NCBI GenBank assembly: GCA_034927345.1 | Contig: JAYFQE010000002.1 | Location: 186,001 to 250,000, forward strand | Direction: 5' to 3' | Length of the DNA: 64,000 nt | Source: JAYFQE01 sp034927345 | GTDB lineage: Bacteria > Bacillota > Clostridia > Saccharofermentanales > UBA5734 | Shown: piece by piece, positions 26,513 through 35,828 of the stretch | Layout: every line of letters begins with the position of its first letter | Position numbering within the stretch: the stretch's first letter is position 1 | Notes under the pieces: model-generated | What the model was told of the DNA's origin: nothing | Seen by the model: only the letters and a program-made list of their open reading frames with translations | The model's database searches: none | Made by a program: the position numbers and the translations under genes

Positions 26513-27466
26513 ATGAATATCTTATATACCTCAAGCGACAGATTCGTTCCCCAGATAGCGGCGGGGATTTGTTCGTTATGTGAAAACAACGGGGAAGCGG
26601 TAGATCTGACTATTTATATTTTTTCATATGGTATTACTCCCAGCCATAAAGATCTGCTGACCGATTTAGGAATAAGGTATAACCGGTTTGTTAAAATTTA
26701 TGAGATAAATCGGCCGCGACGGGATTCTCAAGGCCCGTTATATCCCGCAAATTTGAATCCGCTTCTAATGGCGCGTTTGACGTTGGACAAATATTTGCCG
26801 GATTCGGTGGAACGGGTTATATACCTGCATCCTGATGTTATCGTTCGCAAGAGTTTAGCATCCTTATGGGATACTGATTTGGGCGCTTCGGTGATCGCCG
26901 GCTGTCTGGATCCGACGGTAGATCAGCATAAAAGAGCCAGCTTGGATATGGAAGGCATACCGTATATCAATGACGGCGTTCTTCTGATCAATTTAAAACA
27001 ATGGCGGCAAACAAAGACGGGAGAGCGGATCATCGGATATTATATCAGTCAGAACGGCAGGTTGTTCGCCAATGAACAGGATGCTGTTAATGGCGTATTG
27101 AAAGGTGAACTGTGTTATTTATCGCCGGAGTTTAATTATTGCAATATATATGATCTATATCCCTATGAGTTGTTATGCCGGCTGATGGCGCCTATGAAAT
27201 ACATGAACCGGAGAGCGTATGAACAGGCTGTCGCCGATCCGGCGGTTATTCATTATTGGGGTATTGAGAAGCCGTGGCGGCAGGGAAACAGACATCCGTA
27301 TCGGCAAGAATATCAAGATTACTTGGCTATGACGCCTTTTGCCGGTATGAAAAAGGAAAAGGGCTGGAAGCTTCGTCTCTTTGTTTATTATTTTTTTATT
27401 GCACTCACTAAGCCGTTTCCGATAATACGTTATAAACTCGTTGCTTCGATTTTATCGGGCTTTTAG
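26513..27466 (+). CDS. GT8-family glycosyltransferase with altered DxD motif
   Basis: 317 residues. The overall pattern is GT8 (LPS galactosyl-/glycogenin-like): ILYTSSDRFVPQIAAGI at the start, LTLDKYLPDSVERVIYL near residue 90, NDGVLLINLKQWR near 160, EQDAVNG near 190 and the C-terminal HYWGIEKPW near 253, which resembles the HxxGxxKPW metal/donor motif. The DxD position reads H106-P-D108, so the first metal-binding Asp is His. The enzyme may use another metal geometry, be inactive, or be a specialised subfamily. A CGGAG site precedes the ATG. It lies between an LCP gene and a sugar kinase gene. Confidence 0.85.
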   Translation: MNILYTSSDRFVPQIAAGICSLCENNGEAVDLTIYIFSYGITPSHKDLLTDLGIRYNRFVKIYEINRPRRDSQGPLYPANLNPLLMARLTLDKYLPDSVERVIYLHPDVIVRKSLASLWDTDLGASVIAGCLDPTVDQHKRASLDMEGIPYINDGVLLINLKQWRQTKTGERIIGYYISQNGRLFANEQDAVNGVLKGELCYLSPEFNYCNIYDLYPYELLCRLMAPMKYMNRRAYEQAVADPAVIHYWGIEKPWRQGNRHPYRQEYQDYLAMTPFAGMKKEKGWKLRLFVYYFFIALTKPFPIIRYKLVASILSGF

Positions 27467-27583
27467 AAGCGCGCTGTCGGGAAAATGAAAAATTCTAAGC
27501 GGTAAATCAAGCCGTCTGGTGTTATAATGCTTTCGTTATGCAACGAACATGAGCTTCATGGCTGCATGATCGAGGGGAGTGGT

Positions 27584-28702
27584 GTGCGCGTCATGGTGAG
27601 CGTTGAACAGGAAGAAATAATCAGGCGGATTGTCGGCTGTTATGATATTGCCGGCGATCTGGTGGAAATAGAATCTTTAGTGAACGGACATATCAACGAT
27701 ACTTATCATATCCGTTTCGATCGGGACGGCCGCGTCGTTCAGTATATTTTACAGAGAATCAACCGTTATGTTTTCAAGGATCCGGCCAAGGTCATGAGTA
27801 ACATCAAGGCCGTTTCGGACCACCTCGCGGGCAGGCAAACGGCGCAGGATTGCGCGGTTATTCATTTTCTGGAAAACCGGCTCGGACAGAATTATTCGGA
27901 GCTGGACGGCGAGTTTTGGCGGATCTGCCCATTTATCGAGCATTCTGTCGCTTATGAAACCGTGGAGAACAGTACCGTGCTCGAAAGCGCCGGCTATGCT
28001 TTCGGACGCTTTCAGGAGCTTTTGGCGGATCTGCCGATGGATCGGCTTTATGAGACGATTCCCGGCTTTCACGATACGCCGGCCCGTTTGGAGGCGCTCA
28101 TGGCTGCCGCGACGGCGGATCCGGTCGGTAGAATGGCGGCGGTGGAACCGGAACTGCGGTTTTTTCAGGACAACCGGGCTTTGGCCGGAACGCTGGCTGA
28201 TTGGCTGGATCAAGGGAAATTGCCGCTGCGGGTGACGCATAATGACACAAAATACAACAATATCCTGATGGACGAAAGAACCGGTCGGCCGCTTTGCGTG
28301 ATCGACCTCGATACCGTGATGCCCGGCCTAGCGATGTATGATTTCGGCGATGCCATCCGTTTCGCGGCGAATCAGGCGGCGGAGGATGAAACGGATCTGA
28401 CGCGGGTCGGCCTGAATATGGATTATTTTACGGCATTCACCCAAGGCTTTATGACTGCGGCGGGAGATTCTTTGACCGAGAAGGAAATCGAAGGTATGGC
28501 CTTGGGCGCGGTCGTGATTACGATCGAGCTGGCCTCGCGTTTTCTGGCCGATTATCTGCTGGACGACCGTTATTTTCGGATTCACCGGCCTGGCCAAAAT
28601 CTGGATCGGGCCAGAAGCCAGATTCACCTGGCTCAGGACATGATCGGCAAGCTGGATCAGATGAACGCTGTGGTCCGACGATGTGCCGGCCCGCTCAACT
28701 GA
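27584..28702 (+). CDS. N-acetylhexosamine 1-kinase-like phosphotransferase
   Basis: About 372 residues of the aminoglycoside phosphotransferase/choline kinase fold. Key motifs: VNGHINDTYHIRF near residue 28, YILQRIN, RVTHNDTKYNNILMD (catalytic HND with the Mg-binding Asn) near residue 225, and VIDLDTVMPGLAMYDFGD, which is especially characteristic of NahK-type enzymes that phosphorylate GlcNAc/GalNAc at C1. A GTG at 27584 has GAGGGG at 6-8 bases; the ATG at 27593 is the alternative. A strong terminator follows. It could supply sugar-1-phosphate for surface polymers or salvage amino sugars. Confidence 0.85.
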   Translation: MRVMVSVEQEEIIRRIVGCYDIAGDLVEIESLVNGHINDTYHIRFDRDGRVVQYILQRINRYVFKDPAKVMSNIKAVSDHLAGRQTAQDCAVIHFLENRLGQNYSELDGEFWRICPFIEHSVAYETVENSTVLESAGYAFGRFQELLADLPMDRLYETIPGFHDTPARLEALMAAATADPVGRMAAVEPELRFFQDNRALAGTLADWLDQGKLPLRVTHNDTKYNNILMDERTGRPLCVIDLDTVMPGLAMYDFGDAIRFAANQAAEDETDLTRVGLNMDYFTAFTQGFMTAAGDSLTEKEIEGMALGAVVITIELASRFLADYLLDDRYFRIHRPGQNLDRARSQIHLAQDMIGKLDQMNAVVRRCAGPLN

Positions 28703-28719
28703 CAAGCTTTAATTCGCGG

Positions 28720-28770
28720 ATAAAGCGCGTTCGGCTATCTTGCTGGACGCGCTTTATTTTGGCTTTTTCT
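28720..28770 (+). terminator. Rho-independent terminator after the kinase gene
   Basis: ATAAAGCGCGT (28720-28730) pairs perfectly with ACGCGCTTTAT (28747-28757), 11 base pairs around a 16-base loop, followed by a T-rich run (TTTTGGCTTTTT). It ends the LCP/GT8/kinase transcripts. Confidence 0.8.
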
Positions 28771-28850
28771 ATAGGCAATATTGCTAATAATTATGCTTTC
28801 GAGTAGTATATTAATAGCTGTAATGCAATTTATTAAAGGATATTCAAGTG

Positions 28851-31631
28851 ATGATGGATTGCGATTGTTTACTTTTTGAAACAGCGCCCGAGGGCTATGT
28901 CTTGGTCAGGCCTTTGTATATAATGTCAGATCCGGCGACTGGACCGATATGGGATCAGTATGTTATCGCCGATTTGAATCCTTCTTTTTTGAATTTGCTG
29001 AATCATGTCCGTTACCGCGTCTTGTTTGCGGATATGCGACAGAAAATGCCGGCGGAACCGACGTATAAGGATAAATCGGCGCTGCGGAATCGGTCGCTGG
29101 CCGATGTTTTTGATCGTTATAATGAACTGGGCCAAACGTTGGCGCGTCTTTTTGAAAGCCTGAACGAGAATGAAACCAGCGGCGGGCAGGCTGTCTGGTT
29201 CTCGGAGCATATCTTCGGCGAAATCGATACAATCGGATATGAAGCAAAAATTGGCTGCCGGCGTTTGCAGGATGATCTGATTTTATTGCGCCTGGAAATC
29301 GAGACCGGAGAACCGGATATCATGCGGGCGGTCAATCAGGAGATTATTCTGAACGGAACGCAAGACGCGATGTTTTTGGTCCGGGTGAACGCGGCGCGGG
29401 AGTACCGGTATGTCTGGATCAATCAGGCTTACGAAAAGAAACTGGGAATCAGCCGCCGGGATTTGCCGGGGCGAACGCCGTTGGATCTTCTGGGACCGGA
29501 ATTAGGCAATCAGGTCAGCTTGTGGTATGACCGATGCGTACAGGGCGGACAAGCGATCGAGTATGAAGAAGAATTGAATATGCCGAACGGCCGGAGAATC
29601 TGGGCGACCACGCTGACGCCGATTGTCAGAAACGGCCAGCCGGCCTATATTGTCGGTTCGCGGACCGATATCACGGAACAGCGTCTGGCGGAACGCGAGC
29701 TGCTCCGAAACCTGGACCGCAGTGAAAAACAGTTGGCTTTATTAAAGAGCAATCTGCCGCGGATCAGCGATTATCTGAATCAAGCGCTGGAACTGGCGCT
29801 TAGCTTTACAGCCAGCCAGGTCGGTTATATTGCGTTGTATGACGAGGCAACTGAAACCCTGACCATGCATGCTTGGTCGGTTTCGGCCTTAAAGGATTGT
29901 CAGGTCCGCGATAAACAGATCATTTTCGATATGAACAAGACCGGAGCCTGGACCGAAGCGATCCGTCGGCAGCAACCGGTTATCGTCAATGATTTTCAAA
30001 AACCCAATCCGATAAAAAAAGGTCAGCCGGCAGGGCATGTCGCGATTTTTAATTTTTTGAGCGTACCGGTTTTCGATCAGAGCAAGATCGTGGCGGTTAT
30101 CGGCATGGCGAATAAGCCGGGCGATTATGATGTCAATGACATCCTGAGCATTAATCTGCTGATGAGCAGCGTCTGGACGGCGGTAGCTCGCAAGCGCAGC
30201 GATGAGCTGTTGTTTCATGAGAAGGAGCGTTTCCGGACTGCGCTGCTGTCAATCGGCGACGGCATCCTGGCAACCGACCGGAACGGCCTGGTGACCGTTA
30301 TAAACGAGGTGGCCCGCACGATGACCGGCTGGCCGGGCGAATCGGCGATCGGCCGGCCTTTTGCGGAAGTTTTCCGGATTATTGACGAGAAAACGCGGCA
30401 GCCTTGCGAGGATCCGGTTCAGCAGGTCATGATGTCGATGCGGACAGTATCGATGAACAACCACACGCTATTGGTCAGCTGCGACGGCCTGGAACGGCCG
30501 ATCGCCGATAATGCGGCTCCGATTATCAACCATGACGGCAGTTTGAATGGCGTTGTTCTGGCTTTCCGCGATGTGTCCGAAGAAAAGCAGAAGCTCGACC
30601 GTATCGAATATCTGAGCTTCCATGACGCGCTGACCGGCCTGTTCAACCGGCGCTTTTTCGCGGAAGAGCTGAAACGCTGCGATACTCGGCGGAATCTGCC
30701 GCTTTCCATCTTGATGGGCGACCTGAACGGACTGAAGCTGGTTAACGACGCGTTCGGTCATGATTTTGGCGACCGCTTGCTTTGTAAAGCCGCCGATGTT
30801 ATAAAGTCCTGCTGTCGTGATGACGATATCATCGCGCGTATCGGCGGGGACGAGTTCGTGATTATGCTGCCGAAAACACAAGCCGGCGAGGTAGATCGGA
30901 TCGTCCAGCGCATCAGCATCTTATGTCAGGATACCCGGGTTGGCTCGGTGCCTTTGTCGATATCGTTCGGCTGGGAGACCAAAACCAGCAGCGCGCAGAA
31001 TATTGACGATATCCGCAAGAAGGCGGAGGACTGGATGTACCGGCGCAAGCTCTTTGAAAGCCCGGGCATCCGCAACCGGGCGATCGAGGCGATTACCCAG
31101 ACGCTTTATGAGACCCATGCCAGCGAGGAAATGCATTCGCAGCGGGTCAGCCATTTGTGCGGACTGATTGGCCAGGCGATGGATCTGAGCGAGCAGGAAA
31201 TCCATGAGCTGATTACAGCGGGGCTGCTTCATGATATCGGCAAGATAGCCATTGACGGCCATATATTAAATAAGCCGGGCCTCTTGTCCGATGAAGAATG
31301 GCGTGAAATGCGCCGCCATCCGGAGATCGGCTACCGCATCCTCAGCGCGGCCAACGATTTGTCGGATATTGCCGATATCGTCCTGGCCCATCATGAACGC
31401 TGGGATGGCCGCGGCTATCCGAAAGGCCTGAGCGGCAGTCAGATCCCCATGCTTTCACGGATTATCACGGTCGCCGACGCCTACGACGGCATGACCGGTT
31501 TACGCGCCTTCCGGAATCCCTTAAGTCTCGACGCCGCGACCGACCAGATCCGGCGCAATGCCGGAACCCAGTTTGATCCGGATATTGCCCGGACATTTCT
31601 CAATCTGATCTTAAAGCAAAACATATCATAA
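28851..31631 (+). CDS. PAS-GAF-PAS-GGDEF-HD-GYP c-di-GMP enzyme
   Basis: 926 residues, cytoplasmic, no membrane helices. In order: a poorly defined N-terminal region (1-155), a PAS domain (about 160-285), GAF (about 300-450), PAS (about 460-585), GGDEF (about 590-745) and HD-GYP (about 755-925). The active site IGGDEF is intact near residue 665 and is preceded at the proper distance by an RxxD inhibition site (RDDD). The phosphodiesterase has LLHDIGK near 793 and HHERWDGRGYPKG near 850, also intact. It should both make and break c-di-GMP, balanced by signals sensed at PAS/GAF. GTG 28848 and ATG 28854 are alternative starts; AAGGA favours 28851. Confidence 0.93.
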   Translation: MMDCDCLLFETAPEGYVLVRPLYIMSDPATGPIWDQYVIADLNPSFLNLLNHVRYRVLFADMRQKMPAEPTYKDKSALRNRSLADVFDRYNELGQTLARLFESLNENETSGGQAVWFSEHIFGEIDTIGYEAKIGCRRLQDDLILLRLEIETGEPDIMRAVNQEIILNGTQDAMFLVRVNAAREYRYVWINQAYEKKLGISRRDLPGRTPLDLLGPELGNQVSLWYDRCVQGGQAIEYEEELNMPNGRRIWATTLTPIVRNGQPAYIVGSRTDITEQRLAERELLRNLDRSEKQLALLKSNLPRISDYLNQALELALSFTASQVGYIALYDEATETLTMHAWSVSALKDCQVRDKQIIFDMNKTGAWTEAIRRQQPVIVNDFQKPNPIKKGQPAGHVAIFNFLSVPVFDQSKIVAVIGMANKPGDYDVNDILSINLLMSSVWTAVARKRSDELLFHEKERFRTALLSIGDGILATDRNGLVTVINEVARTMTGWPGESAIGRPFAEVFRIIDEKTRQPCEDPVQQVMMSMRTVSMNNHTLLVSCDGLERPIADNAAPIINHDGSLNGVVLAFRDVSEEKQKLDRIEYLSFHDALTGLFNRRFFAEELKRCDTRRNLPLSILMGDLNGLKLVNDAFGHDFGDRLLCKAADVIKSCCRDDDIIARIGGDEFVIMLPKTQAGEVDRIVQRISILCQDTRVGSVPLSISFGWETKTSSAQNIDDIRKKAEDWMYRRKLFESPGIRNRAIEAITQTLYETHASEEMHSQRVSHLCGLIGQAMDLSEQEIHELITAGLLHDIGKIAIDGHILNKPGLLSDEEWREMRRHPEIGYRILSAANDLSDIADIVLAHHERWDGRGYPKGLSGSQIPMLSRIITVADAYDGMTGLRAFRNPLSLDAATDQIRRNAGTQFDPDIARTFLNLILKQNIS

Positions 31632-31683
31632 GACCTGACAGGCTTGCTTATGTTGATGATGATCGGAAGATCGGAGGCATTGT

Positions 31684-32799
31684 ATGAAGCAAAAACAGCC
31701 TAAAACCCGGAAAACGCGGAAACATCGGCGGTTTGTGTTTGTTTGCTGCGTCCTGGCCGGCGTGGTGTTGGTTTTTGGCGGTCTGGCGGCCGGCTATGTC
31801 CTGTCCCTGGCCAATCTGGTCCAGCCGCCGGACTTTACCGGGGATCCCTTGATCCCGGAAAGTGATCTTTTCGATCCCGAGGAAACGGTGACCGAGACAG
31901 CGGAACCGACTGACCGGCCGCGGCCTTCCGGCGGCGCGGAAACCGGAACGACCGGCGAACCGACAACCGCTGAAACAACGGTCGACCCGCTGATAGAAGC
32001 AGAGAAGGAACAGGATGCCGCGACCGGGTCTTTTTCGATACTGCAGGATAAGCAGGTCTATTCGATTCTGCTGATCGGCACCGATAATCGCGGCAATGAA
32101 ATCAACGGCCGCTCGGATTCGATGATGATCCTCTCTGTTAATAAGCGAACCCGGAAAATTCATCTGGTTTCTTTGATGCGGGCTTTATATGTCAGAATTC
32201 CGAACCATGGCTACTCGATGCTCAACGCGTCGTTTTCCTGGGGCGGCGCGAAATTACTTTTAAAAACGATCCGTGAAAATTTCCGGATCCAAATCGATGA
32301 TTATCTGATCATCAATTTCAACGGTTTCAAACAGGCGATCAATACGGTCGGCGGGATAGACATCGACCTGACTGCCGCCGAGGCGCAGTATCTGGCGTTG
32401 AGTTATCCGGACGCCGGACTTCTGACCGGCGTAAACCATTTAGACGGCGAACTGGCCCTGGCTTATTCACGACTGCGGAAAATCGATTCGGATTACCGGC
32501 GAACCGGCCGGCAGCGTACGGTTATTCAGGCGTTGATCCGAAAACTGGGCGGCTTAAATCCGGTTGAGTTGGATGCCCTGGCCCGGGAACTGCTGCCGCT
32601 GATCAAGTCGAACAAATCGGGGACCGATTTACTGGCTTTGGCGCTGGACGGATTATCCTACAGCCAGTATCCCATATCACAGTTGATGCTGCCGGTCGAC
32701 GGCAGTCATAAGACGATTATCGTCCGCCGGGCGCAAATGGAGTGGTATGACGCGGCGAAGAACATCAAGAAAATACAGCAATTTCTTTACCGTGACTGA
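31684..32799 (+). CDS. LCP-family glycopolymer ligase (paralogue 2)
   Basis: 371 residues with the same plan as the genes at 25242 and 42059: basic tail, single membrane helix (about residues 17-40), a Thr/Pro/Glu-rich linker, then the LCP domain with ILLIGTDNRG, RSDSMMILSVN, SLMRALYV and AYSRLRKIDSDYRRTGRQR. It is much closer to paralogue 1 than to typical LCP proteins, with both sharing NASFSWGG, which points to local duplication. CGGAGG precedes the ATG. It stands between two c-di-GMP genes, 52 bases after the first. Confidence 0.92.
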   Translation: MKQKQPKTRKTRKHRRFVFVCCVLAGVVLVFGGLAAGYVLSLANLVQPPDFTGDPLIPESDLFDPEETVTETAEPTDRPRPSGGAETGTTGEPTTAETTVDPLIEAEKEQDAATGSFSILQDKQVYSILLIGTDNRGNEINGRSDSMMILSVNKRTRKIHLVSLMRALYVRIPNHGYSMLNASFSWGGAKLLLKTIRENFRIQIDDYLIINFNGFKQAINTVGGIDIDLTAAEAQYLALSYPDAGLLTGVNHLDGELALAYSRLRKIDSDYRRTGRQRTVIQALIRKLGGLNPVELDALARELLPLIKSNKSGTDLLALALDGLSYSQYPISQLMLPVDGSHKTIIVRRAQMEWYDAAKNIKKIQQFLYRD

Positions 32800-32823
32800 A
32801 AAGACATGTTATGATGTAACATG
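32786..32823 (+). promoter_or_regulatory. Promoter with a palindromic operator over the -10
   Basis: TTTACC (32786-32791), 18 bases, TATGAT (32810-32815) is a plausible sigma-A promoter for the EAL gene at 32897. The -10 lies inside a perfect inverted repeat CATGTTA-TGATG-TAACATG (32805-32823), a likely repressor site. The -35 overlaps the end of the LCP gene. Confidence 0.5.
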
Positions 32824-32896
32824 CATGCAAGGACACGAGGCATCTCAATTTGAATCAATTAGGGTTGTGCGGTAGAGATGTGGAGGTTGACAGCTT

Positions 32897-35725
32897 ATGA
32901 ACAACATCGATGACTACTTGCAGGATCTTTCAACATGTCATGTTCAACAAGGCAAGTTGTTATTAAATGATCAATATTTCTTGTTCACTGACTCTAAAGC
33001 TGCTCAACTGCTGCTGGATCCCTTTTCTTTACAGATTGTCAGAATGAACGAAATGGCCCGCAGACAGTATGTTTCGGTAAATGATCAGCACACATTGGGT
33101 ATTGCCCTGGTGGCGGATAACCCCGAGTGGCAAATCTGGCTGACAGAATGGCCGTTCGACGATAAGGGTCAGATCCGCAGTTTCCGCGCCCATCGTCAGC
33201 TGCGCGGCGGTCAGTCCCAACCGGTCGAAGTCATCGGCAAGCCGGTTTATTATAACGGGAAACTGAACCTGCTGCTGACCATTCTGGAAGTTCCCGGCGT
33301 TGCTGCCGAAGTGCATGACTATGTTCTGACACTCAAGCGGCATGAATCGCTCTACCGCGCGGATACGACCGCTTTACTGGTTTTCGAAATCCGGGAATCC
33401 TGGGAATTTATCCGCTGCCTGGATGTCGATGAACAGGCGGAACAGATTTTCGAACTGAACCGGCTGGAATTTCTGGCGATGAACGACACGCTGCTGCTGT
33501 CCCTCGTGGATCGCTCCATGCAGCATGATATCCTGAACGCATTAAAAAAACGCTCCTTTATGCGCTTTACTCATGTCAAGGTCCGGCGTGACAACAGCCA
33601 GGTTACTCTGGAGGTTTATCTGAAACTTTTCCGGATTCGGGATACCTTCCAGATCCTCTGCATCGTCCGGGAATTGCCCAAACAAGATTTGCTGACGCAG
33701 CCGGAAATACCGATGGACAATCTGATGGCGAATCTGATGAAGAACTCGCGTGACGCTTTGCTGATTCTCGATCGCTACCGCAAGGTGATCGCCCTGAATA
33801 ATCCGGCTAAGAAGCTTTTCGGCATTACCGACGAGGTTGTCGGCAGTCCGGTGATCGATCTGTTTGGTTCGTATTCCCGCGACGATCTGGCGCAAAACAT
33901 CCAGATGACCGAATTATACGGGTTTTTAAGTGAACGGATGATCCAGGAGGTTCAGGGCGGGCATCTGCAGTATCTGCATGTAATGAGCAGCCGGATTGAC
34001 CTGACGAACGGCGATTATCTTATTGCTTTGATTTATGATGAAGATACGAACAGTTTGGAATCGTTAAACACCAACGCTATTTTTGCCAGCGTCTTCATGA
34101 ATGATAGCGACGGCATCATCATCTTTGATGAACAAAAGAAAGTGGTCTGGTGTAATCATGCTTTTACCCGGATGACCGGCCACCAGGTTACCGCTCTGGC
34201 CGGCGGCCTGCTGACGGTCGATGATCTTTTTGTCAGCCGGGTGTCCCATGAACGAAGCATATCCGCCATCCTGGATGAACAGGAATCCTGGAAAGGCGAA
34301 GTGACCGGTTATCTCAGCGACGGCATGGGCCGGACCTTTTACCTGAGCCTCCTGCTTGCCGAGGAGGAACGGCTGCAGTCGCGTTATTATCTCGGCGTAG
34401 TCGGCGAACTGGCCCACCAGGAACGGATCCGGACGAATTTCGAGTCCCTGATGTATGTGGATTCACTGACCCGGCTGCATAACCGGCTCTATCAGGAACA
34501 GCAGCTTTTGCAGATGATCAAGCACGATCAGCCCTTTGTCATGCTTTTCTTGGATATCGACCGCTTTAAGCAGGCCAATGATCTCTATGGATATGACGCC
34601 GGCGATCAGCTGTTGATCGAAATCGGGCGCCTATTGCTCGCACATTTCGGCGACCAGGTGGTTTCACGGCTGTCCGGCGATGACTTTGCCATATTATGCA
34701 TCGTCCCGATGATGGAGGTCCGGCTCCGGCTGGAAAAGCTATTTCAAGACTTCAACAAATGGAGCGACCAGAATAATTACTTTTTCCTGGCTCTGAGCGT
34801 CGGCATCGCCCGTTTCCCGGACGATGCCAGAACGGTGCGGGATATTCTGCGCTGCGCCAGCCAGGCTGTCCATTTGTCCAAAAAACAGACGGGCAACAGC
34901 TATACCCAGTACGCGCCCGAGATCGGCGCGACCTATCTGTCCGGCATCCAAGAAGAAGAAGCGCTCGGGCACGCTTTAAAACAAGGCGAGATTTATCTGG
35001 CTTATCAGCCGATCGTCCGCAACAGCGATCAGCGCATCGTCGGGTTTGAGGCCTTGATGCGCTGGAACAGCAAACGGTTCGGCCTGGTGCCGCCCTCGCA
35101 TTTTATTCCGATCGCCGAACGGACCGGCGTGATTTTGGACCTGGGCCGGCAGACGATTCAGCAATGCCGCCGGGATCTGCCGCTTTTTCAATCGGTTTTC
35201 GGCGAGAAAACTTTTCTGTCGATGAATATTTCCCTGGTTCAGCTCATGGATGGCCATGCCGTGGAGGAAATCGTCCGCAACCTGGGGCGGATGGGCGCGA
35301 ATGCCGGACATTTTATCATCGAGATAACTGAGACGCAGTATGTTGAAAACTACAGCCACCTGCGCGATGTCATCAAGAGGTTCCGCAATTATGGCATCCG
35401 GGTCGCGATCGATGATTTCGGCACGGGTTATTCATCTTTGAACAAACTGATCGATCTGGATATCGACATGATCAAGGTCGACCAGTCTTTTACGCGGGAT
35501 ATCGAGACCAAGCCGCGCAGTCAGGCGCTGCTTAAAGTGATTACATCGATGGCCGAGGTTTTCCACTTTGACCTTTTGATCGAAGGGGTGGAGAACGAGC
35601 AGCAGATGGGTTATATCGATCAAAACCGGGTTAAATATATTCAGGGCTACCTGTATGGCCGGCCGCAGAAAATTGATTATTGGCTTAAAGATAACGGTGG
35701 TCAGTCCGATCATTCTATGCTATAG
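32897..35725 (+). CDS. Multi-PAS, degenerate GGDEF and EAL c-di-GMP phosphodiesterase
   Basis: 942 residues, soluble. Several PAS-like sensor regions fill residues 1-510 (the clearest at about 275-385 and 395-510). The GGDEF domain (about 515-680) has SGDDF at about residue 592 instead of GGDEF and no RxxD inhibition site, so it probably binds GTP without making c-di-GMP. The EAL domain (about 690-940) keeps its key residues: EALMRW near 715, NIS, ETQYVE, IDDFGTGYSSL, IKVDQSF and IEGVEN. It should hydrolyse c-di-GMP to pGpG. GGAGG 10 bases before the ATG fixes the start. Confidence 0.92.
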   Translation: MNNIDDYLQDLSTCHVQQGKLLLNDQYFLFTDSKAAQLLLDPFSLQIVRMNEMARRQYVSVNDQHTLGIALVADNPEWQIWLTEWPFDDKGQIRSFRAHRQLRGGQSQPVEVIGKPVYYNGKLNLLLTILEVPGVAAEVHDYVLTLKRHESLYRADTTALLVFEIRESWEFIRCLDVDEQAEQIFELNRLEFLAMNDTLLLSLVDRSMQHDILNALKKRSFMRFTHVKVRRDNSQVTLEVYLKLFRIRDTFQILCIVRELPKQDLLTQPEIPMDNLMANLMKNSRDALLILDRYRKVIALNNPAKKLFGITDEVVGSPVIDLFGSYSRDDLAQNIQMTELYGFLSERMIQEVQGGHLQYLHVMSSRIDLTNGDYLIALIYDEDTNSLESLNTNAIFASVFMNDSDGIIIFDEQKKVVWCNHAFTRMTGHQVTALAGGLLTVDDLFVSRVSHERSISAILDEQESWKGEVTGYLSDGMGRTFYLSLLLAEEERLQSRYYLGVVGELAHQERIRTNFESLMYVDSLTRLHNRLYQEQQLLQMIKHDQPFVMLFLDIDRFKQANDLYGYDAGDQLLIEIGRLLLAHFGDQVVSRLSGDDFAILCIVPMMEVRLRLEKLFQDFNKWSDQNNYFFLALSVGIARFPDDARTVRDILRCASQAVHLSKKQTGNSYTQYAPEIGATYLSGIQEEEALGHALKQGEIYLAYQPIVRNSDQRIVGFEALMRWNSKRFGLVPPSHFIPIAERTGVILDLGRQTIQQCRRDLPLFQSVFGEKTFLSMNISLVQLMDGHAVEEIVRNLGRMGANAGHFIIEITETQYVENYSHLRDVIKRFRNYGIRVAIDDFGTGYSSLNKLIDLDIDMIKVDQSFTRDIETKPRSQALLKVITSMAEVFHFDLLIEGVENEQQMGYIDQNRVKYIQGYLYGRPQKIDYWLKDNGGQSDHSML

Positions 35726-35828
35726 TGAAAAAGGCTTGGGCCGGGGGATCTGAATGCCGGTATCGTGCCGGCTGCACCCTGTCCCGGCGGAAGCCGATTT
35801 TATGAATAGATGATGAGGTTTTACAGCC

